This document shows, in pieces, positions 44,403-54,663 of a DNA stretch of 64,000 nucleotides. The DNA is taken from contig NZ_CABTWO010000006.1 in NCBI RefSeq assembly GCF_902488535.1, forward strand, positions 1-64,000, in the 5' to 3' direction. Numbering within the stretch: the first letter of the stretch is position 1; every line of letters begins with the position of its first letter. The notes beneath the pieces are model-generated. The model was not told the DNA's origin. It searched no databases and saw nothing but the letters and a program-made list of their open reading frames with translations. This stretch comes from an uncultured Mobiluncus sp. (GTDB lineage Bacteria; Actinomycetota; Actinomycetes; Actinomycetales; Actinomycetaceae). A program made the translations under genes and the position numbers.

Positions 44403-45317
44403 ATGGCCACCGCTCAAGCCTGGATCGAAGGAGCGCGGCTGCGTACTCTCCCGGCTTCGGCGGCACCCGTCCTGCTCGGCACCGGCATCGCCGCTGGACT
44501 GGGCAAGATGGATCCCTGGTTGGCCTTGGGTTGCTTGGCGGTGGCGCTGCTGCTGCAAATCGGGGTGAATTTCTCTAATGACTATTCCGACGGGATTCGG
44601 GGCACAGATGAATACCGCGTCGGTCCGCCGCGCCTGGTCGGAGGCGGGGAAAATCCGCGCAAAGTCTTGGCGGTGGCGCTGAGCTGTTTCGCTTTGGCCA
44701 GCATCGTGGGCTTGAGCGTCGCCATCGTCTCCCAGTCATGGTGGCTCATCGGCGCCGGAGTGGCGGCAGTCGCGGCTGCCTGGTTCTATACCGGGGGCAA
44801 GCACCCCTATGGCTATGCCGGGATAGGCCTGTCTGAGCTGCTGGTTTTTGTCTTTTTCGGGCTGATGGCGGTGCAGGGAACCTTGTGGGTCCAGGCCCAA
44901 GCCCTGCCGTGGCAGTCCTGGGCGCTGGCCAGCGGCCTGGGGTTGCTGTCCTGCGCACTGCTGATGGTCAATAACCTGCGCGACATTCCCACGGATCAGA
45001 AATCCGGCAAAGTTACCCTGGCCGTTCGTTTGGGAGATGCCTGGTCACGACGTATTTATCAGCTTTTCATCTATGTCGCTCTACTGTTGTCGCTGGCGGT
45101 GCTGTTTGTGCCGTGGCCGGAAATCTTCCCCGGCGGTTTTGTCCAGTGGACCGGCGGTTTCGTGGTGCAGTTGTTGCTGTGGCTAGGGGCTTTGCTGACG
45201 ATGCGTCCGGTGCGCACACACCTGACCGGCAAGGCTCTGATTGTGGCTTTGCGCAACACCGGTTTCCTCACCCTGGCTTATGGCGGCTTGCTCGGTCTGC
45301 TGTTTGCACTGCTCTAG
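44403..45317 (+). CDS. menA: 1,4-dihydroxy-2-naphthoate polyprenyltransferase
   Basis: Membrane prenyltransferase of 304 residues that attaches the polyprenyl tail to dihydroxynaphthoate to form demethylmenaquinone. The two Asp-rich, magnesium-diphosphate-binding motifs of the UbiA superfamily are visible: NFSNDYSDGIRGTDE and NNLRDIPTDQKSGK. About eight helices follow the expected pattern, with the motif KHPYGYAGIGLSELLVFVFF between them. AAAGGA precedes the ATG. menE lies 16 kb away in this window; other men genes are not seen. Confidence 0.93.
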   Translation: MATAQAWIEGARLRTLPASAAPVLLGTGIAAGLGKMDPWLALGCLAVALLLQIGVNFSNDYSDGIRGTDEYRVGPPRLVGGGENPRKVLAVALSCFALASIVGLSVAIVSQSWWLIGAGVAAVAAAWFYTGGKHPYGYAGIGLSELLVFVFFGLMAVQGTLWVQAQALPWQSWALASGLGLLSCALLMVNNLRDIPTDQKSGKVTLAVRLGDAWSRRIYQLFIYVALLLSLAVLFVPWPEIFPGGFVQWTGGFVVQLLLWLGALLTMRPVRTHLTGKALIVALRNTGFLTLAYGGLLGLLFALL

Positions 45318-45434
45318 CCATTTTCGCCGGTTTTTCAGAATCGCGCACAAGCGCGGGTGGGCGGCAACTTGCCTCGGGTGTCGGTGGTCGGTTTACCTCA
45401 GCGCACCATCCCGTGCTATGTTAATGGTATTCTG

Positions 45435-45464
45435 AGGTTCACCGGGAAAGCCCCCGGAGAACCT
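45435..45464 (+). promoter_or_regulatory. 5' leader hairpin of the CoA-disulfide-reductase-like gene
   Basis: AGGTTC-A-CCGGG (45435-45446) pairs with CCCGG-A-GAACCT (45453-45464), with one A-A mismatch and a short loop. TATTCT just upstream (45429-45434) could be the -10 box, which would put the hairpin at the very 5' end of the mRNA, 30 nt before the start codon. Confidence 0.4.
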
Positions 45465-45494
45465 TCTGATTACAACGGCAAAAGAGGGTAAAAC

Positions 45495-47168
45495 ATGAAA
45501 CTGGTAGTGGTCGGCGGAGTTGCGGGCGGCCTGTCTTTTGCGGCGCGGATGCGCAGGTTGGACGAATCAGCTGAAATCGTGGTGTTTGAAAAGGGGCCCT
45601 ACCCCTCGTTCTCTAACTGCGGCTTGCCTTTTTATGTCGGCCAGGAGATTCCCACGCGGGAAAGCCTGCTGCTGAACACGCCCCAGGGCCTGAAAGCGAA
45701 ACTGAATCTGGATGTGCGGGTGAACCACGAGGTCATCGGCCTGGACGCGGACGCGAAAACCGTGCAGGTGCGCGGCGCGGACGGGCAAGAATTCGAGGAA
45801 CGCTACGACAAGCTGATGCTTTCTCCCGGAGCGAGGGCTGCGCGTCCCCCGATTGAGGGCTTGGATTCCCCGCGGGTTCAAACGCTGCGCACGGTGGATG
45901 ATGCGCAGCGGATTGTGGACCTAGCTGAATCCGCGAAATCAGCGCTGGTTATCGGCGGGGGATTCATCGGTATCGAAGCGGCGGAAGCCCTGGCTCGCCG
46001 CGGCATCAACACAACAATCGTCGAGGGTAGTGACCATGTCATGCCCCCGCTGGACCTGGAGATGGCTCACCTGGTGACCGGAGCCCTGCAATCGCTCAAT
46101 ATTAACGTCATCGCGAAAACTCGCGTCACCAAGATTCAACATTTCCCCGCTCACGACCTGGCGGAACTGTCAGACGGGCAGCGCCTGGAGGTGGGGCTGA
46201 TTGTGCTGGCTGCGGGCGTTACCCCCGCTACGGAGCCTTTCGTGGCAGCCGGGGTCAAGGCTGATGAGCGGGGTTTTATGGTAATTGATCAGCACGGACG
46301 TACCAGTTTGCCTGACGTGTTCGCCTGCGGTGACGCCGTTACGCAGCAGACCGGAGTGACTGGACAAGCGCGGCCGGTTGCGTTGGCCGGTCCGACCAAC
46401 CGTGCGGCCCGGCTTATCGCGGACTTTATTGCTGACCCAGAAACGGCTCGGCCCCTGACCAAACCCATCTCTACCTCAATTTTCCGGGTGGGACCCATGA
46501 CTGTGGCCCAGACCGGAGCCAACCGAGCCGAACTGGATGCGAGGGGCATCGCCTACCGCACGATTCACACCCACCCCACCGACCACGGCACTTTCCTGCC
46601 CGGCGCCCAACCGATGCAGCTGATGCTGCATTTCGCGGCCGCGGACGGAAAAATTCTCGGCGCTCAAGGAATTGGGGGCAACGGGGTGGATAAGCGTATC
46701 GATGTTATTGCCACAGCTCTCAAGGCCGGGCTGTGCGCCCCCGATTTGATTGACTTGGATTTGGCGTATGCGCCCCCGTATTCCGCAGCGAAGGATCCGG
46801 TGAATTTCCTGGGCTACGTGGCGGAAAATGTGCTGCGCGACCGACTGAAACTGTGGTACGCCGAGGAAGCGGCTCACCTAGACCCCGCCACCCCAATCCT
46901 TGATGTGCGCCCCGTCCCCGAGTTCAATGCCGGACATTTGCGAGGTGCCAGGTGCATCCCCTTGACGGAACTGCGTTCGCGGCTCGATGAGGTGCGGACT
47001 TGGGCCGACGGGAAAACCGTGTACTTGAGCGACGACAGCGGGGCTAACGCCTGGCTGGCCCAGCGAATTCTGGAACCCGCAGGGATTCATGCTAAAGTAT
47101 TATCCGGCGGCGTCAATACGGTTTTCGCCTACTACTTTGATAACCCCGGCGCGGTGCTGGAAATGTAG
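45495..47168 (+). CDS. CoA-disulfide reductase/NADH oxidase-like flavoprotein with rhodanese-like domain
   Basis: FAD/NAD(P)-dependent oxidoreductase of 557 residues. It has the N-terminal FAD fold (VVVGGVAGGLSFAARMRR) and the single redox Cys42 in SFSNCGLPFYVG, as in CoA-disulfide reductases and Nox-type enzymes. The second dinucleotide fold reads LVIGGGFIGIEAAEAL. The C-terminal rhodanese-like domain (about 460-557) starts ILDVRPVPEFNAGHLRGA. Where the catalytic Cys loop is expected, the sequence is VYLSDDSGANAW, with no Cys, so that domain is probably not a sulfurtransferase. The substrate may be CoA disulfide, polysulfide or oxygen. Confidence 0.85.
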   Translation: MKLVVVGGVAGGLSFAARMRRLDESAEIVVFEKGPYPSFSNCGLPFYVGQEIPTRESLLLNTPQGLKAKLNLDVRVNHEVIGLDADAKTVQVRGADGQEFEERYDKLMLSPGARAARPPIEGLDSPRVQTLRTVDDAQRIVDLAESAKSALVIGGGFIGIEAAEALARRGINTTIVEGSDHVMPPLDLEMAHLVTGALQSLNINVIAKTRVTKIQHFPAHDLAELSDGQRLEVGLIVLAAGVTPATEPFVAAGVKADERGFMVIDQHGRTSLPDVFACGDAVTQQTGVTGQARPVALAGPTNRAARLIADFIADPETARPLTKPISTSIFRVGPMTVAQTGANRAELDARGIAYRTIHTHPTDHGTFLPGAQPMQLMLHFAAADGKILGAQGIGGNGVDKRIDVIATALKAGLCAPDLIDLDLAYAPPYSAAKDPVNFLGYVAENVLRDRLKLWYAEEAAHLDPATPILDVRPVPEFNAGHLRGARCIPLTELRSRLDEVRTWADGKTVYLSDDSGANAWLAQRILEPAGIHAKVLSGGVNTVFAYYFDNPGAVLEM

Positions 47169-47212
47169 CGCCGCTGCCGATTATGAACCCGGATTGTAGG
47201 AAAGGGAAAAAT

Positions 47213-47377
47213 ATGTGCTCTCCAGTAAAGTGCGCGAACTGCGGAAAGACCACTTGGACAGGGTGTGGCCAACACATTGAGGCGGTCAAGGCCAGCGTCC
47301 CGGCCGATCAGTGGTGTACCTGCCCAGAAGACAAACGCAAACCGCAATCCCTATTCACGAGTTTCTTTTCTCGCTGA
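47213..47377 (+). CDS. Small cysteine-rich protein
   Basis: A 54-residue protein with the pattern CSPVKCANCGKTTWTGCGQH followed by a second Cys pair (QWCTCPED), suggesting a metal site, probably zinc. I have seen very similar small proteins scattered through actinobacteria, but no function is known to me. ATG 47213 follows AGGAAAGGG. It begins 44 bp after the CoA-disulfide-reductase-like gene and is probably in its operon, which hints at redox or metal homeostasis. Confidence 0.75.
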   Translation: MCSPVKCANCGKTTWTGCGQHIEAVKASVPADQWCTCPEDKRKPQSLFTSFFSR

Positions 47378-47395
47378 GCCATTAAAACGCGCGCT

Positions 47396-48433
47396 TCAGT
47401 GATTCGCCACGAAATCTCGGTAGCGGGCCTCGTCAATCACGAGATCAATTTCTCCGAGCATTTCGCGAATCCCCTCATCGCCGGCAAACTGGTGTTTAAA
47501 GTTGTATAGACCGTCATCGGTTTCTGTGCTGTAAACCCCACCCATGTCGTATTCGCTCATCCCCCGCGAGATGGCATACTTGATCGCTTCAAAATTCATT
47601 TGGTCATTGGGTCGCAGGTTGCGTTTCTCGTTTGATGACGCGGCGTACATATAAAAAGATTTCCGATTGTAGGAAACCACTATGCAGCTGGAGAGGACTT
47701 CTCTCTCCCCGTCGGCATCGCAAGAGGTGACAAAGAGTTTAGCGTCCTCAAAAGCGTGCAGCAGTCGGATGAAATATTCCTTCGGACGGTAGGTGATGCC
47801 CTGGCGCTCAGCCATGATCTCGGTGAGGTGATAGAACTCGTCCAGGGACTTTAAAAAGTTGTCGTCATCGACAGAGACCAAGCGGGTCGTAATCCCGGAT
47901 TTGTACGGTTTGCGAATCTTGTTCTTCGTTTTGCTCGGATAGGTTTCGAATAGGTTCTCCTCGGTGCGTCCCGAAAGATTGACCACCATATTGATGCGCG
48001 GATTGGAAAACGCGTGCGGATCTGCAATCTCGTGTGACCGCACGGCGAATCCGGCTTGGGCATACATCTGGACCAGGCCTGGACTATAAGTCACTTCCGG
48101 ATCCATACGCAGCAAGAATCCGTGGTGTTTCTCGATGACCGGCTGAGCCTCTTTGATGAGGGCGCTGACGAGTTCAACGTCCGCTAGGTCGCACACGGGA
48201 CCGCGCGGAGCATAGAGAAACGAGTGCTGCCCGTCGTTGGCAATGGAGAGAATCGAGAGCGCCGCTTTGATAGACCCGTCCGCGGCGCGCAGATAGACAA
48301 AGTCCGCTCCCCAGTTGCTCTTAACCTGGGACCAGTTCACCGACTGCATCATGTGTCCGTGGGGACTGGTCGCAACGAAGTGTTCGTATTCTGCCAGCTC
48401 CGAGGCTGGGGATTGATTGGTGAGGATAGGCAC
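47396..48433 (-). CDS. FemAB-type peptidoglycan bridge aminoacyltransferase
   Basis: Protein of 345 residues from the FemX/FemAB/MurM group (tandem GNAT folds). These use aminoacyl-tRNA to add the first residue of the interpeptide bridge to lipid II. Visible family segments are WSQVKSNWGADFVYLRA near the start, TKNKIRKPYKSGI, and the late ISRGMSEYDMGGVYS. The hydrophobic loop GRTEENLFETYPSK-TKNKIR is typical. The amino acid added cannot be predicted. The GTG start has only AGAAAG upstream. It diverges from the PLP-fold protein at 48473 with a gap of about 40 bp. Confidence 0.85.
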   Translation of the reverse strand: MPILTNQSPASELAEYEHFVATSPHGHMMQSVNWSQVKSNWGADFVYLRAADGSIKAALSILSIANDGQHSFLYAPRGPVCDLADVELVSALIKEAQPVIEKHHGFLLRMDPEVTYSPGLVQMYAQAGFAVRSHEIADPHAFSNPRINMVVNLSGRTEENLFETYPSKTKNKIRKPYKSGITTRLVSVDDDNFLKSLDEFYHLTEIMAERQGITYRPKEYFIRLLHAFEDAKLFVTSCDADGEREVLSSCIVVSYNRKSFYMYAASSNEKRNLRPNDQMNFEAIKYAISRGMSEYDMGGVYSTETDDGLYNFKHQFAGDEGIREMLGEIDLVIDEARYRDFVANH

Positions 48434-48472
48434 TGGGTAATCTTTCTAGGCGGTCGTGACGGTTCAATATCC

Positions 48473-49816
48473 TTGACTCAGAAACGTTTTCCGCAGTGGT
48501 TAACAGCGTTAGGAGCGCTGAGGAAAGATGCTTACGAACCGAATAAACTGATACTCTTTCAGTGTATTACGCCACCCGACGAGGACTCAATCTTGGCTAA
48601 CCCGCAAAACACGACCGCCCTTGTGAACCTGAGACAGAAAATGGCGCAGGCGACCGGAACCTGCGCTGAGGATTGGTTCCCGGTTTATAAAGCCCGCTAC
48701 GGTATGCACGCGGTTTTCAGCGCTCTAGCAAGCCTAGCTTCGACCGTTGAGGGTCAGCGCCAACCCGGTGTCCTCACCCAGCTCTATACCTGCTGCACCG
48801 CGGTGGATCCGATTCTGACGGCGGGACTGAGGGGCGTATATGCCGATGTCAACCCCGATTCCCTCACGGCGCAGGTGCAGACTGGCGGTGAAACGGAGCA
48901 AAGCCAGCTGGTAGGGCTGGTGATGCAAAACACTTTCGGGTTTATTTCTGACGCCGACACGCTCGCGGCGCGAGACTTCGCCACCGCCCGCAAGCTGCTC
49001 TATGTCGAGGATTCCGCTCACTGTGTAGGTCGTATGGCGCGAGACTCCCAGGGCGAGCCGTTAGCGGACGTTTCCGTGCATTCTTTTGGGGTGGAAAAAA
49101 TCTTGACCGCCACCAGATTCGGCGGTCTCATCTGGGTAAACCCTCGCCTCGAAACCACCGATTCCCCGCTCTATGCAGCCATCAAGTCCGCACTTGAAAA
49201 CGTAGGCAGGTTGCCGTGGCTCCAGGACCTGTCGGCGCGGCTGTATCTCAATCAGATTCGCGTATTTTCCAGGCTTCCCCAGGCGCTGGCGAGCGCGCTG
49301 AAACGGGTGCTGCGCCGGATGCGCCTGTTCGAACCGGCTATCGCCCCTGCGGAGCGGCAAGGCGCGCTCGAGTACCCCAACTATGGAATGAGCCCCTTCA
49401 TCGCAAATAAAGCGGGCGAAGCTTTGGATGGTCTCGAGTTGAATCAGGAGCAGCGCCGGCAGGCGGTCGCTATCTATCAAGACCGGCTGAGCGGGTTGGA
49501 ATACCTGCAAATTCCAGCGCAGATAGCCTGCGCTGCACCCCAACCCCTGCTCATCTTCCCGATTCTGCTACGGGATACGCAAGCAGTAAACGAGGTACAC
49601 GCTAAACTTCGGGAGTCTCACGTTTATTCGCGTCGCTGGTACAACTCGATACTCTTCCCCGGGGTGGACAGCCTCGAGCCTTACGGGGTCGGATCCCTGG
49701 AGTCCTACCCGCACACCGTGTCCTTGACCAAGCGCAGTCTGGGGCTACCGACCGACGTGTCGAAAGATAAAGCGGAACAAATCTGTGAACTGGTACAGAA
49801 ATTAGCCACCGCGTAG
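48473..49816 (+). CDS. DegT/aspartate aminotransferase-fold PLP protein
   Basis: Protein of about 447 residues resembling DegT/DnrJ/EryC1-type sugar aminotransferases. The segment LYVEDSAHCVG carries the PLP-binding Asp. The segment VSVHSFGVEKILTATRFGG places a Lys (about 209 from this start) where the Schiff-base Lys is expected. The glycine-rich region at the start of the fold (ARYGMHAVFSALASL) is also recognisable. The start is uncertain: TTG 48473 is the first candidate outside the divergent FemAB-like gene and has no clear ribosome site. Head-to-head pairing suggests joint control with the bridge enzyme. The exact reaction is unknown. Confidence 0.65.
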   Translation: MTQKRFPQWLTALGALRKDAYEPNKLILFQCITPPDEDSILANPQNTTALVNLRQKMAQATGTCAEDWFPVYKARYGMHAVFSALASLASTVEGQRQPGVLTQLYTCCTAVDPILTAGLRGVYADVNPDSLTAQVQTGGETEQSQLVGLVMQNTFGFISDADTLAARDFATARKLLYVEDSAHCVGRMARDSQGEPLADVSVHSFGVEKILTATRFGGLIWVNPRLETTDSPLYAAIKSALENVGRLPWLQDLSARLYLNQIRVFSRLPQALASALKRVLRRMRLFEPAIAPAERQGALEYPNYGMSPFIANKAGEALDGLELNQEQRRQAVAIYQDRLSGLEYLQIPAQIACAAPQPLLIFPILLRDTQAVNEVHAKLRESHVYSRRWYNSILFPGVDSLEPYGVGSLESYPHTVSLTKRSLGLPTDVSKDKAEQICELVQKLATA

Positions 49817-49879
49817 TCTGAGCGCCGACCGCTACACGATGACCCGCCCTGGTGACCCCACCCTTGCTAAAATCGGCGT

Positions 49880-50848
49880 ATGACCTCGAGCAATGACTTT
49901 ATAGAACTTTGTGCCGGTCAATACCGCGCCCAGATTTCCCCTTTCGGTGGGGGTTTGTGGTCGCTGACTTGTGCGGGAAAGCCGCTGGTGGTGACCCCTC
50001 CTGTGCCGCACCAGGGGTTGTCACGAGTGTCCCCGGTTCCGTTTGCGGCGGGATGTCTGCTGGCGCCGTGGCCCAACCGGGTAGACGGCGGGAATTTCAC
50101 CTTTCAAGGCGAAACGTATCAGATCGAAATCAACGAACCCGACCGCCGCAACGCCATTCACGGTTTCGTCAGGGAACGGCCTTGGGAACTCGATCCCGAA
50201 ACGTCCGACAACAACGCGGCGGTACGCCTCACGCTGGAAATGGAACCGCAACTAGGCTGGCCGTGGGGACTCAAATACGTGATGAACTGGAGTGTTGATG
50301 CGACCCAAGGGCTGCGCGGCGAACTGCGGGTGTCCAACCTCAGCGCTGCGCCCTGCCCGTTTGGCTTCGGGTGGCATCCATATTTAAGTGCGGGGGGCGC
50401 GAGCCTGGACGAATGCACCCTGAGTATCTCGGTAGGCAACAACCTGGTGCTGGACCCGGTGCGCAACCTGCCGACCGGTCTGGAGCGACCCGCGGACACC
50501 GTTTTGGGTCAAGCGCGGCCGGTAGCGCTGCACGGACTGTGGCTTGACCACGCGTTTCGGACGCAACCCGAGCCAGACGGGCGAGTCCGGGCCGCCTTGT
50601 GCCGTGCCGATGGTCTAGGGACTGAACTCAGTGCCGGACCGTGGTGTCGGTGGCTCCAGATTTATAGCGCCGACCCTGCTCACCAGGAGGCTTTCCCCGG
50701 CGTTCGTGACGGGCGCGCCCTGGCCGTCGAGCCGATGACCTGCCCGCCCAACGCCCTGAACCGCAACCAGGATTTGTTGGTACTCGCGTCAGGAGAATCG
50801 CGTTCCTTCACTTTCGGGCTACGAGCCCTCAATGCGGCGCGTTCGTGA
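49880..50848 (+). CDS. Aldose 1-epimerase family protein
   Basis: Cytoplasmic mutarotase-like enzyme of 322 residues (galactose mutarotase superfamily). The catalytic region is visible: NAIHGFVRERPWEL (first His) and FGFGWHPYLSAGG (second His), with the acidic catalytic residue expected near the end (AVEPMTCPPNALN). It interconverts sugar anomers; which sugar is unclear, since D-hexose-6-phosphate epimerase relatives look alike. TAAAAT lies exactly 6 nt before the ATG, preceded by TG, and no ribosome site is seen, so it is very likely leaderless. Confidence 0.87.
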   Translation: MTSSNDFIELCAGQYRAQISPFGGGLWSLTCAGKPLVVTPPVPHQGLSRVSPVPFAAGCLLAPWPNRVDGGNFTFQGETYQIEINEPDRRNAIHGFVRERPWELDPETSDNNAAVRLTLEMEPQLGWPWGLKYVMNWSVDATQGLRGELRVSNLSAAPCPFGFGWHPYLSAGGASLDECTLSISVGNNLVLDPVRNLPTGLERPADTVLGQARPVALHGLWLDHAFRTQPEPDGRVRAALCRADGLGTELSAGPWCRWLQIYSADPAHQEAFPGVRDGRALAVEPMTCPPNALNRNQDLLVLASGESRSFTFGLRALNAARS

Positions 50849-50954
50849 GCAGCCACCACTTTGCCAGGTTTTAACAGTGGAAAATTGCGTGAGGGTGGGA
50901 AAAGTTATAGAGTGGATATTTGCGTGTTCTTTGTCCGAGGCGACCTAAAACCGT

Positions 50955-50986
50955 TGATATTGCGTAAGTATGCGCCGGCAATATCA
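50955..50986 (+). promoter_or_regulatory. Hairpin in the rpoB leader region
   Basis: TGATATTGC (50955-50963) and GCAATATCA (50978-50986) are exact complements with a 14-nt loop, about 140 nt before rpoB. A weak promoter-like pair, TTGCGT (50885) and TATAGA (50906), lies upstream. The hairpin could be in the leader RNA or be a DNA site. Otherwise the 275-bp gap before rpoB shows no gene. Confidence 0.35.
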
Positions 50987-51123
50987 GGGCAGGTCAGCGA
51001 GGGGCGAGATGTTCAAACGCCGGAGCGCATCGAGATTTTCAAGGCTGATTGCCGCGGTAGTGTGCGCGGTCGAGCCCGCCCTGAATTCTCGACCATCCAT
51101 ACAACATAAAGGAAACGGAAATC

Positions 51124-54100
51124 TTGGCTACGAAATCCAAAGAATCCTCCACTCACCCTTTCCGGGTGTCTTTTGCCCAAATTGATGAACCCATGGCACC
51201 GCCGAATCTGTTGGCGCTCCAGACCGAATCTTTTGACTGGTTCCTGGGGAATGAAGCCTGGCAGGAACGCGTCAAGGAAGCCGACAAAACCGGTGATAAG
51301 CACGTTCCCCGCACTTCGGGCCTGCAGGAAATCCTGAACGAAATGAGCCCGATTGAGGACAACGGCGGCACTATGAGCCTGTCCTTTAAGGACTACACGT
51401 TGGAAAGCCCGCACTACACCATCGACGAATGCAAGGACAAGGACCTGACCTACAATGCGCCGATGTACGTGACGGCCGAATTCATTACCTACGAAACCGG
51501 CGAAATTAAGACCCAAACCGTGTTCCTGGGAGAATTCCCGTTGATGACCCCGCGCGGGACTTTCATCGTCAACGGCACCGAGCGGGTGGTCGTGTCCCAG
51601 CTGGTGCGTTCCCCCGGCGTGTACTTTGAAAAGACCGCTGACAAGACCTCGGACCGGGACATTTACCTGGGCAAGGTCATTCCTTCCCGCGGCGCTTGGC
51701 TCGAGTTCGAGATTGATAAGAAGGACACGGTCGGGGTGCGTATCGACCGCAAGCGCAAGCAGTCCGCCACCATCTTCCTCAAGGCGCTGGGCATGAGCAT
51801 CGGCGAGATCCGCGAGGCCTTCAAAGATTTCCCGTTGATGCTGGAAACCCTGGAAAAAGACGGCGCGATTGAAACCCAGGATCAGGCCCTAGAGGATATC
51901 TACCGCAAGATTCGTCCCGGCGAGCCGCCCAGCGTGGAGGCCGGACGTAACCTGCTGCATAACTTTTACACCAACCCCAAGCGTTACGACCTAGCCGAGG
52001 TGGGACGCTACAAAATCAATAAGAAACTCGGTGTCGAGCGGGAAATGGGCGAGCGTACCCTGGACCTGACCGACATTGTCGCCGCGTTCCGCTACCTGTT
52101 GGCGCTGCGTGCCGGGGACGACACGGTCAAAGTCAAAGACGCGGCCGGCAAAGAAACCGAACTGCACATCAAGACCGACGACATCGACCACTTCGGCAAC
52201 CGCCGGGTTCGTCCGGTCGGCGAGCTCATTCAGATGCAGGTGCGCACGGGTATGTCCCGCATGGAGCGCACGGTGAAAGAACGCATGTCCACTCAGGACG
52301 TCGAAGCCATCACCCCGAACTCGCTCATTAACATTCGTCCCGTCGTGGCGGCCATCAAAGAGTTCTTTGGCACCTCTCAGCTGTCGCAGTTCATGGACCA
52401 AAACAACCCGTTGGCGGGTCTGACGCACAAGCGCCGTCTGTCGGCTTTGGGTCCGGGCGGCCTGTCCCGTGACCGGGCGGGTATGGAAGTCCGTGACGTG
52501 CACCCCTCGCACTACGGGCGGATGTGCCCGGTGGAAACTCCCGAAGGCCCGAACATTGGTTTGATTGGTTCGCTGGCGACTTTCGCGCGGATTAACCCTT
52601 ACGGGTTTGTAGAAACCCCCTATCGCGTGGTTAAGAAAGGCGTCGTCACCGACGAAATCCACTACATCACCGCGGACGATGAAGAAGGCAAGAACATCGC
52701 CCAGGCTTCCGCGCAGCTCACGAAAGACGGACACTTCGTGGAATCTGCGGTGCTATGCCGCTCTACCGGCGGCGACCCCGTGTTGGTCAGCCCCGAAGAA
52801 GTCGACTTGATGGACGTTTCGGCTCGCCAGATGGTGTCGGTCGCGACCGCGATGATTCCGTTCTTGGAACACGACGACGCGAACCGCGCCCTGATGGGGG
52901 CCAACATGCAGCGTCAGGCAGTGCCGCTGCTGAAGACCGAGGCTCCGCTGGTCGGCACCGGCATCGAGAAACGCGCCGCAATTGACGCCGGCGACGTGGT
53001 CGTAGCGAAGAAGGGTGGCGTCGTCACCGAGGTCAGCGCCGATTTGGTACGAGTCCAGGAAGACGACGGCGAAACCCGCATTTACGCGGTGGAAAAGTTC
53101 AAGCGTTCCAACCAAGGCAACTGCTATAACCAGCAGGTTATTGTCGACGAGGGCGACCGGGTCGAAGCCGGCGACGTTCTGGCTGACGGTCCCGCTACTG
53201 ACGGCGGAGAAATGGCTTTGGGCAAGAACCTGCTGGTGGCGTACATGTCCTGGGAAGGGCTGAACTACGAGGACGCCATCATTTTGAGCCAACGCGTCGT
53301 TTCCGAAGATTTGCTGACATCGATTCACATTGAGGAACACGAAATCGATGCTCGGGACACGAAACTCGGTGAGGAAGAAATCACGCGGGACATTCCCAAC
53401 GTTTCCGAAGCTGCCCGCAAAGACCTGGACGAACGCGGCATTATCCGTGTCGGCGCCGAAGTCAGCGCGGGCGACATCCTGGTCGGCAAGGTGACCCCGA
53501 AGGGCGAAACCGAACTGACCAGTGAGGAACGCCTGCTGCGGGCCATCTTGGGCGAAAAAGCGCGGGAGGCTCGCGACACTTCGCTGCGGGTGCCCCACGG
53601 GGAATCCGGCATCGTTATCGGCGTCAAGGAATTCGTGGCCGGTGACTGCGAAGACGCCGCACTGGGACCCGGCGTAAACCACATGGTTCGCGTCTTTATC
53701 GCCCAGCGCCGCAAGATGACGGTCGGCGATAAGATGGCTGGACGTCACGGCAACAAGGGCTGTGTCTCTAAGATTCTGCCGGTGGAGGACATGCCGTTCC
53801 TCGAGGACGGTACCCCGGTAGACATTATCTTGAACCCGATGGGTGTGCCCGGTCGTATGAACCTGGGTCAGGTACTCGAGTTCCACTTGGGTTGGCTGGC
53901 TCACGAGGGCTGGGACATCAGCGAAGCTCGCAAGGCCGGTGAAAAGTGGGCTCAGGAGGTTCCGTTGGAGGTTTGCGAACCGGGACAGCACGTGGCGACC
54001 CCCGTGTTCGACGGTGCGGAGGCAGACGAGATTACCGGCCTGCTGCGCAACACTCGCGTCCGCGACGACTTCGACCGCCCGCTCATCGACGAAATGGGCA

Positions 54101-54633
54101 AGGCCAAACTGTATGACGGCCGTTCCGGGGAACCTTTCCCGTACCCGATTGCTATCGGCTACAAGTACATGCTGAAACTGCACCACTTGGTTGACGACAA
54201 GATTCACGCCCGTTCTACCGGCCCGTACTCCATGATCACCCAGCAGCCTCTGGGTGGTAAGGCTCAGTTCGGCGGCCAGCGTTTCGGAGAGATGGAGGTG
54301 TGGGCTATGGAGGCGTACGGCGCCGCCTACGCCCTCCAGGAACTGTTGACGGTGAAATCCGATGACGTGCAAGGACGTGTGCGAGTTTACGAATCTATCG
54401 TGCGCGGCGAGGACCTGCCCCAGCCGGGCATTCCGGAATCTTTCCGCGTGTTGATGCAGGAAATGCGTTCGCTGTGCCTGAACGTTGAGGCCTTGGACGC
54501 TGCCGGCAACGCCATCGACTTGCGTGACGATGACGACGAAGCCGGCCGCGGACCCAACAGCCTCGGCTTCGACTTGGGCAAACGGCCTAACGCCCCCGGC
54601 CTATTGACAACCGAAGAATTCATCAACGCCTAA
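51124..54633 (+). CDS. rpoB: RNA polymerase beta subunit
   Basis: Beta subunit of RNA polymerase, 1169 residues, the usual actinobacterial length. The rifampicin-binding region is intact: [15 protein letters not shown] then [18 protein letters not shown]. The common resistance positions are wild type (Asp425, His435, Ser440, equivalent to E. coli 516, 526 and 531). Active-site regions such as [18 protein letters not shown] and [16 protein letters not shown] are present. The start is TTG, with AAAGGAAA upstream. It is not preceded by rplJ-rplL, so it has its own promoter. Confidence 0.98.
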   Translation: MATKSKESSTHPFRVSFAQIDEPMAPPNLLALQTESFDWFLGNEAWQERVKEADKTGDKHVPRTSGLQEILNEMSPIEDNGGTMSLSFKDYTLESPHYTIDECKDKDLTYNAPMYVTAEFITYETGEIKTQTVFLGEFPLMTPRGTFIVNGTERVVVSQLVRSPGVYFEKTADKTSDRDIYLGKVIPSRGAWLEFEIDKKDTVGVRIDRKRKQSATIFLKALGMSIGEIREAFKDFPLMLETLEKDGAIETQDQALEDIYRKIRPGEPPSVEAGRNLLHNFYTNPKRYDLAEVGRYKINKKLGVEREMGERTLDLTDIVAAFRYLLALRAGDDTVKVKDAAGKETELHIKTDDIDHFGNRRVRPVGELIQMQVRTGMSRMERTVKERMSTQDVEAITPNSLINIRPVVAAIKEFFGTSQLSQFMDQNNPLAGLTHKRRLSALGPGGLSRDRAGMEVRDVHPSHYGRMCPVETPEGPNIGLIGSLATFARINPYGFVETPYRVVKKGVVTDEIHYITADDEEGKNIAQASAQLTKDGHFVESAVLCRSTGGDPVLVSPEEVDLMDVSARQMVSVATAMIPFLEHDDANRALMGANMQRQAVPLLKTEAPLVGTGIEKRAAIDAGDVVVAKKGGVVTEVSADLVRVQEDDGETRIYAVEKFKRSNQGNCYNQQVIVDEGDRVEAGDVLADGPATDGGEMALGKNLLVAYMSWEGLNYEDAIILSQRVVSEDLLTSIHIEEHEIDARDTKLGEEEITRDIPNVSEAARKDLDERGIIRVGAEVSAGDILVGKVTPKGETELTSEERLLRAILGEKAREARDTSLRVPHGESGIVIGVKEFVAGDCEDAALGPGVNHMVRVFIAQRRKMTVGDKMAGRHGNKGCVSKILPVEDMPFLEDGTPVDIILNPMGVPGRMNLGQVLEFHLGWLAHEGWDISEARKAGEKWAQEVPLEVCEPGQHVATPVFDGAEADEITGLLRNTRVRDDFDRPLIDEMGKAKLYDGRSGEPFPYPIAIGYKYMLKLHHLVDDKIHARSTGPYSMITQQPLGGKAQFGGQRFGEMEVWAMEAYGAAYALQELLTVKSDDVQGRVRVYESIVRGEDLPQPGIPESFRVLMQEMRSLCLNVEALDAAGNAIDLRDDDDEAGRGPNSLGFDLGKRPNAPGLLTTEEFINA

Positions 54634-54663
54634 GACGGACCGGAAGAAGAGGAAAGAACACAA

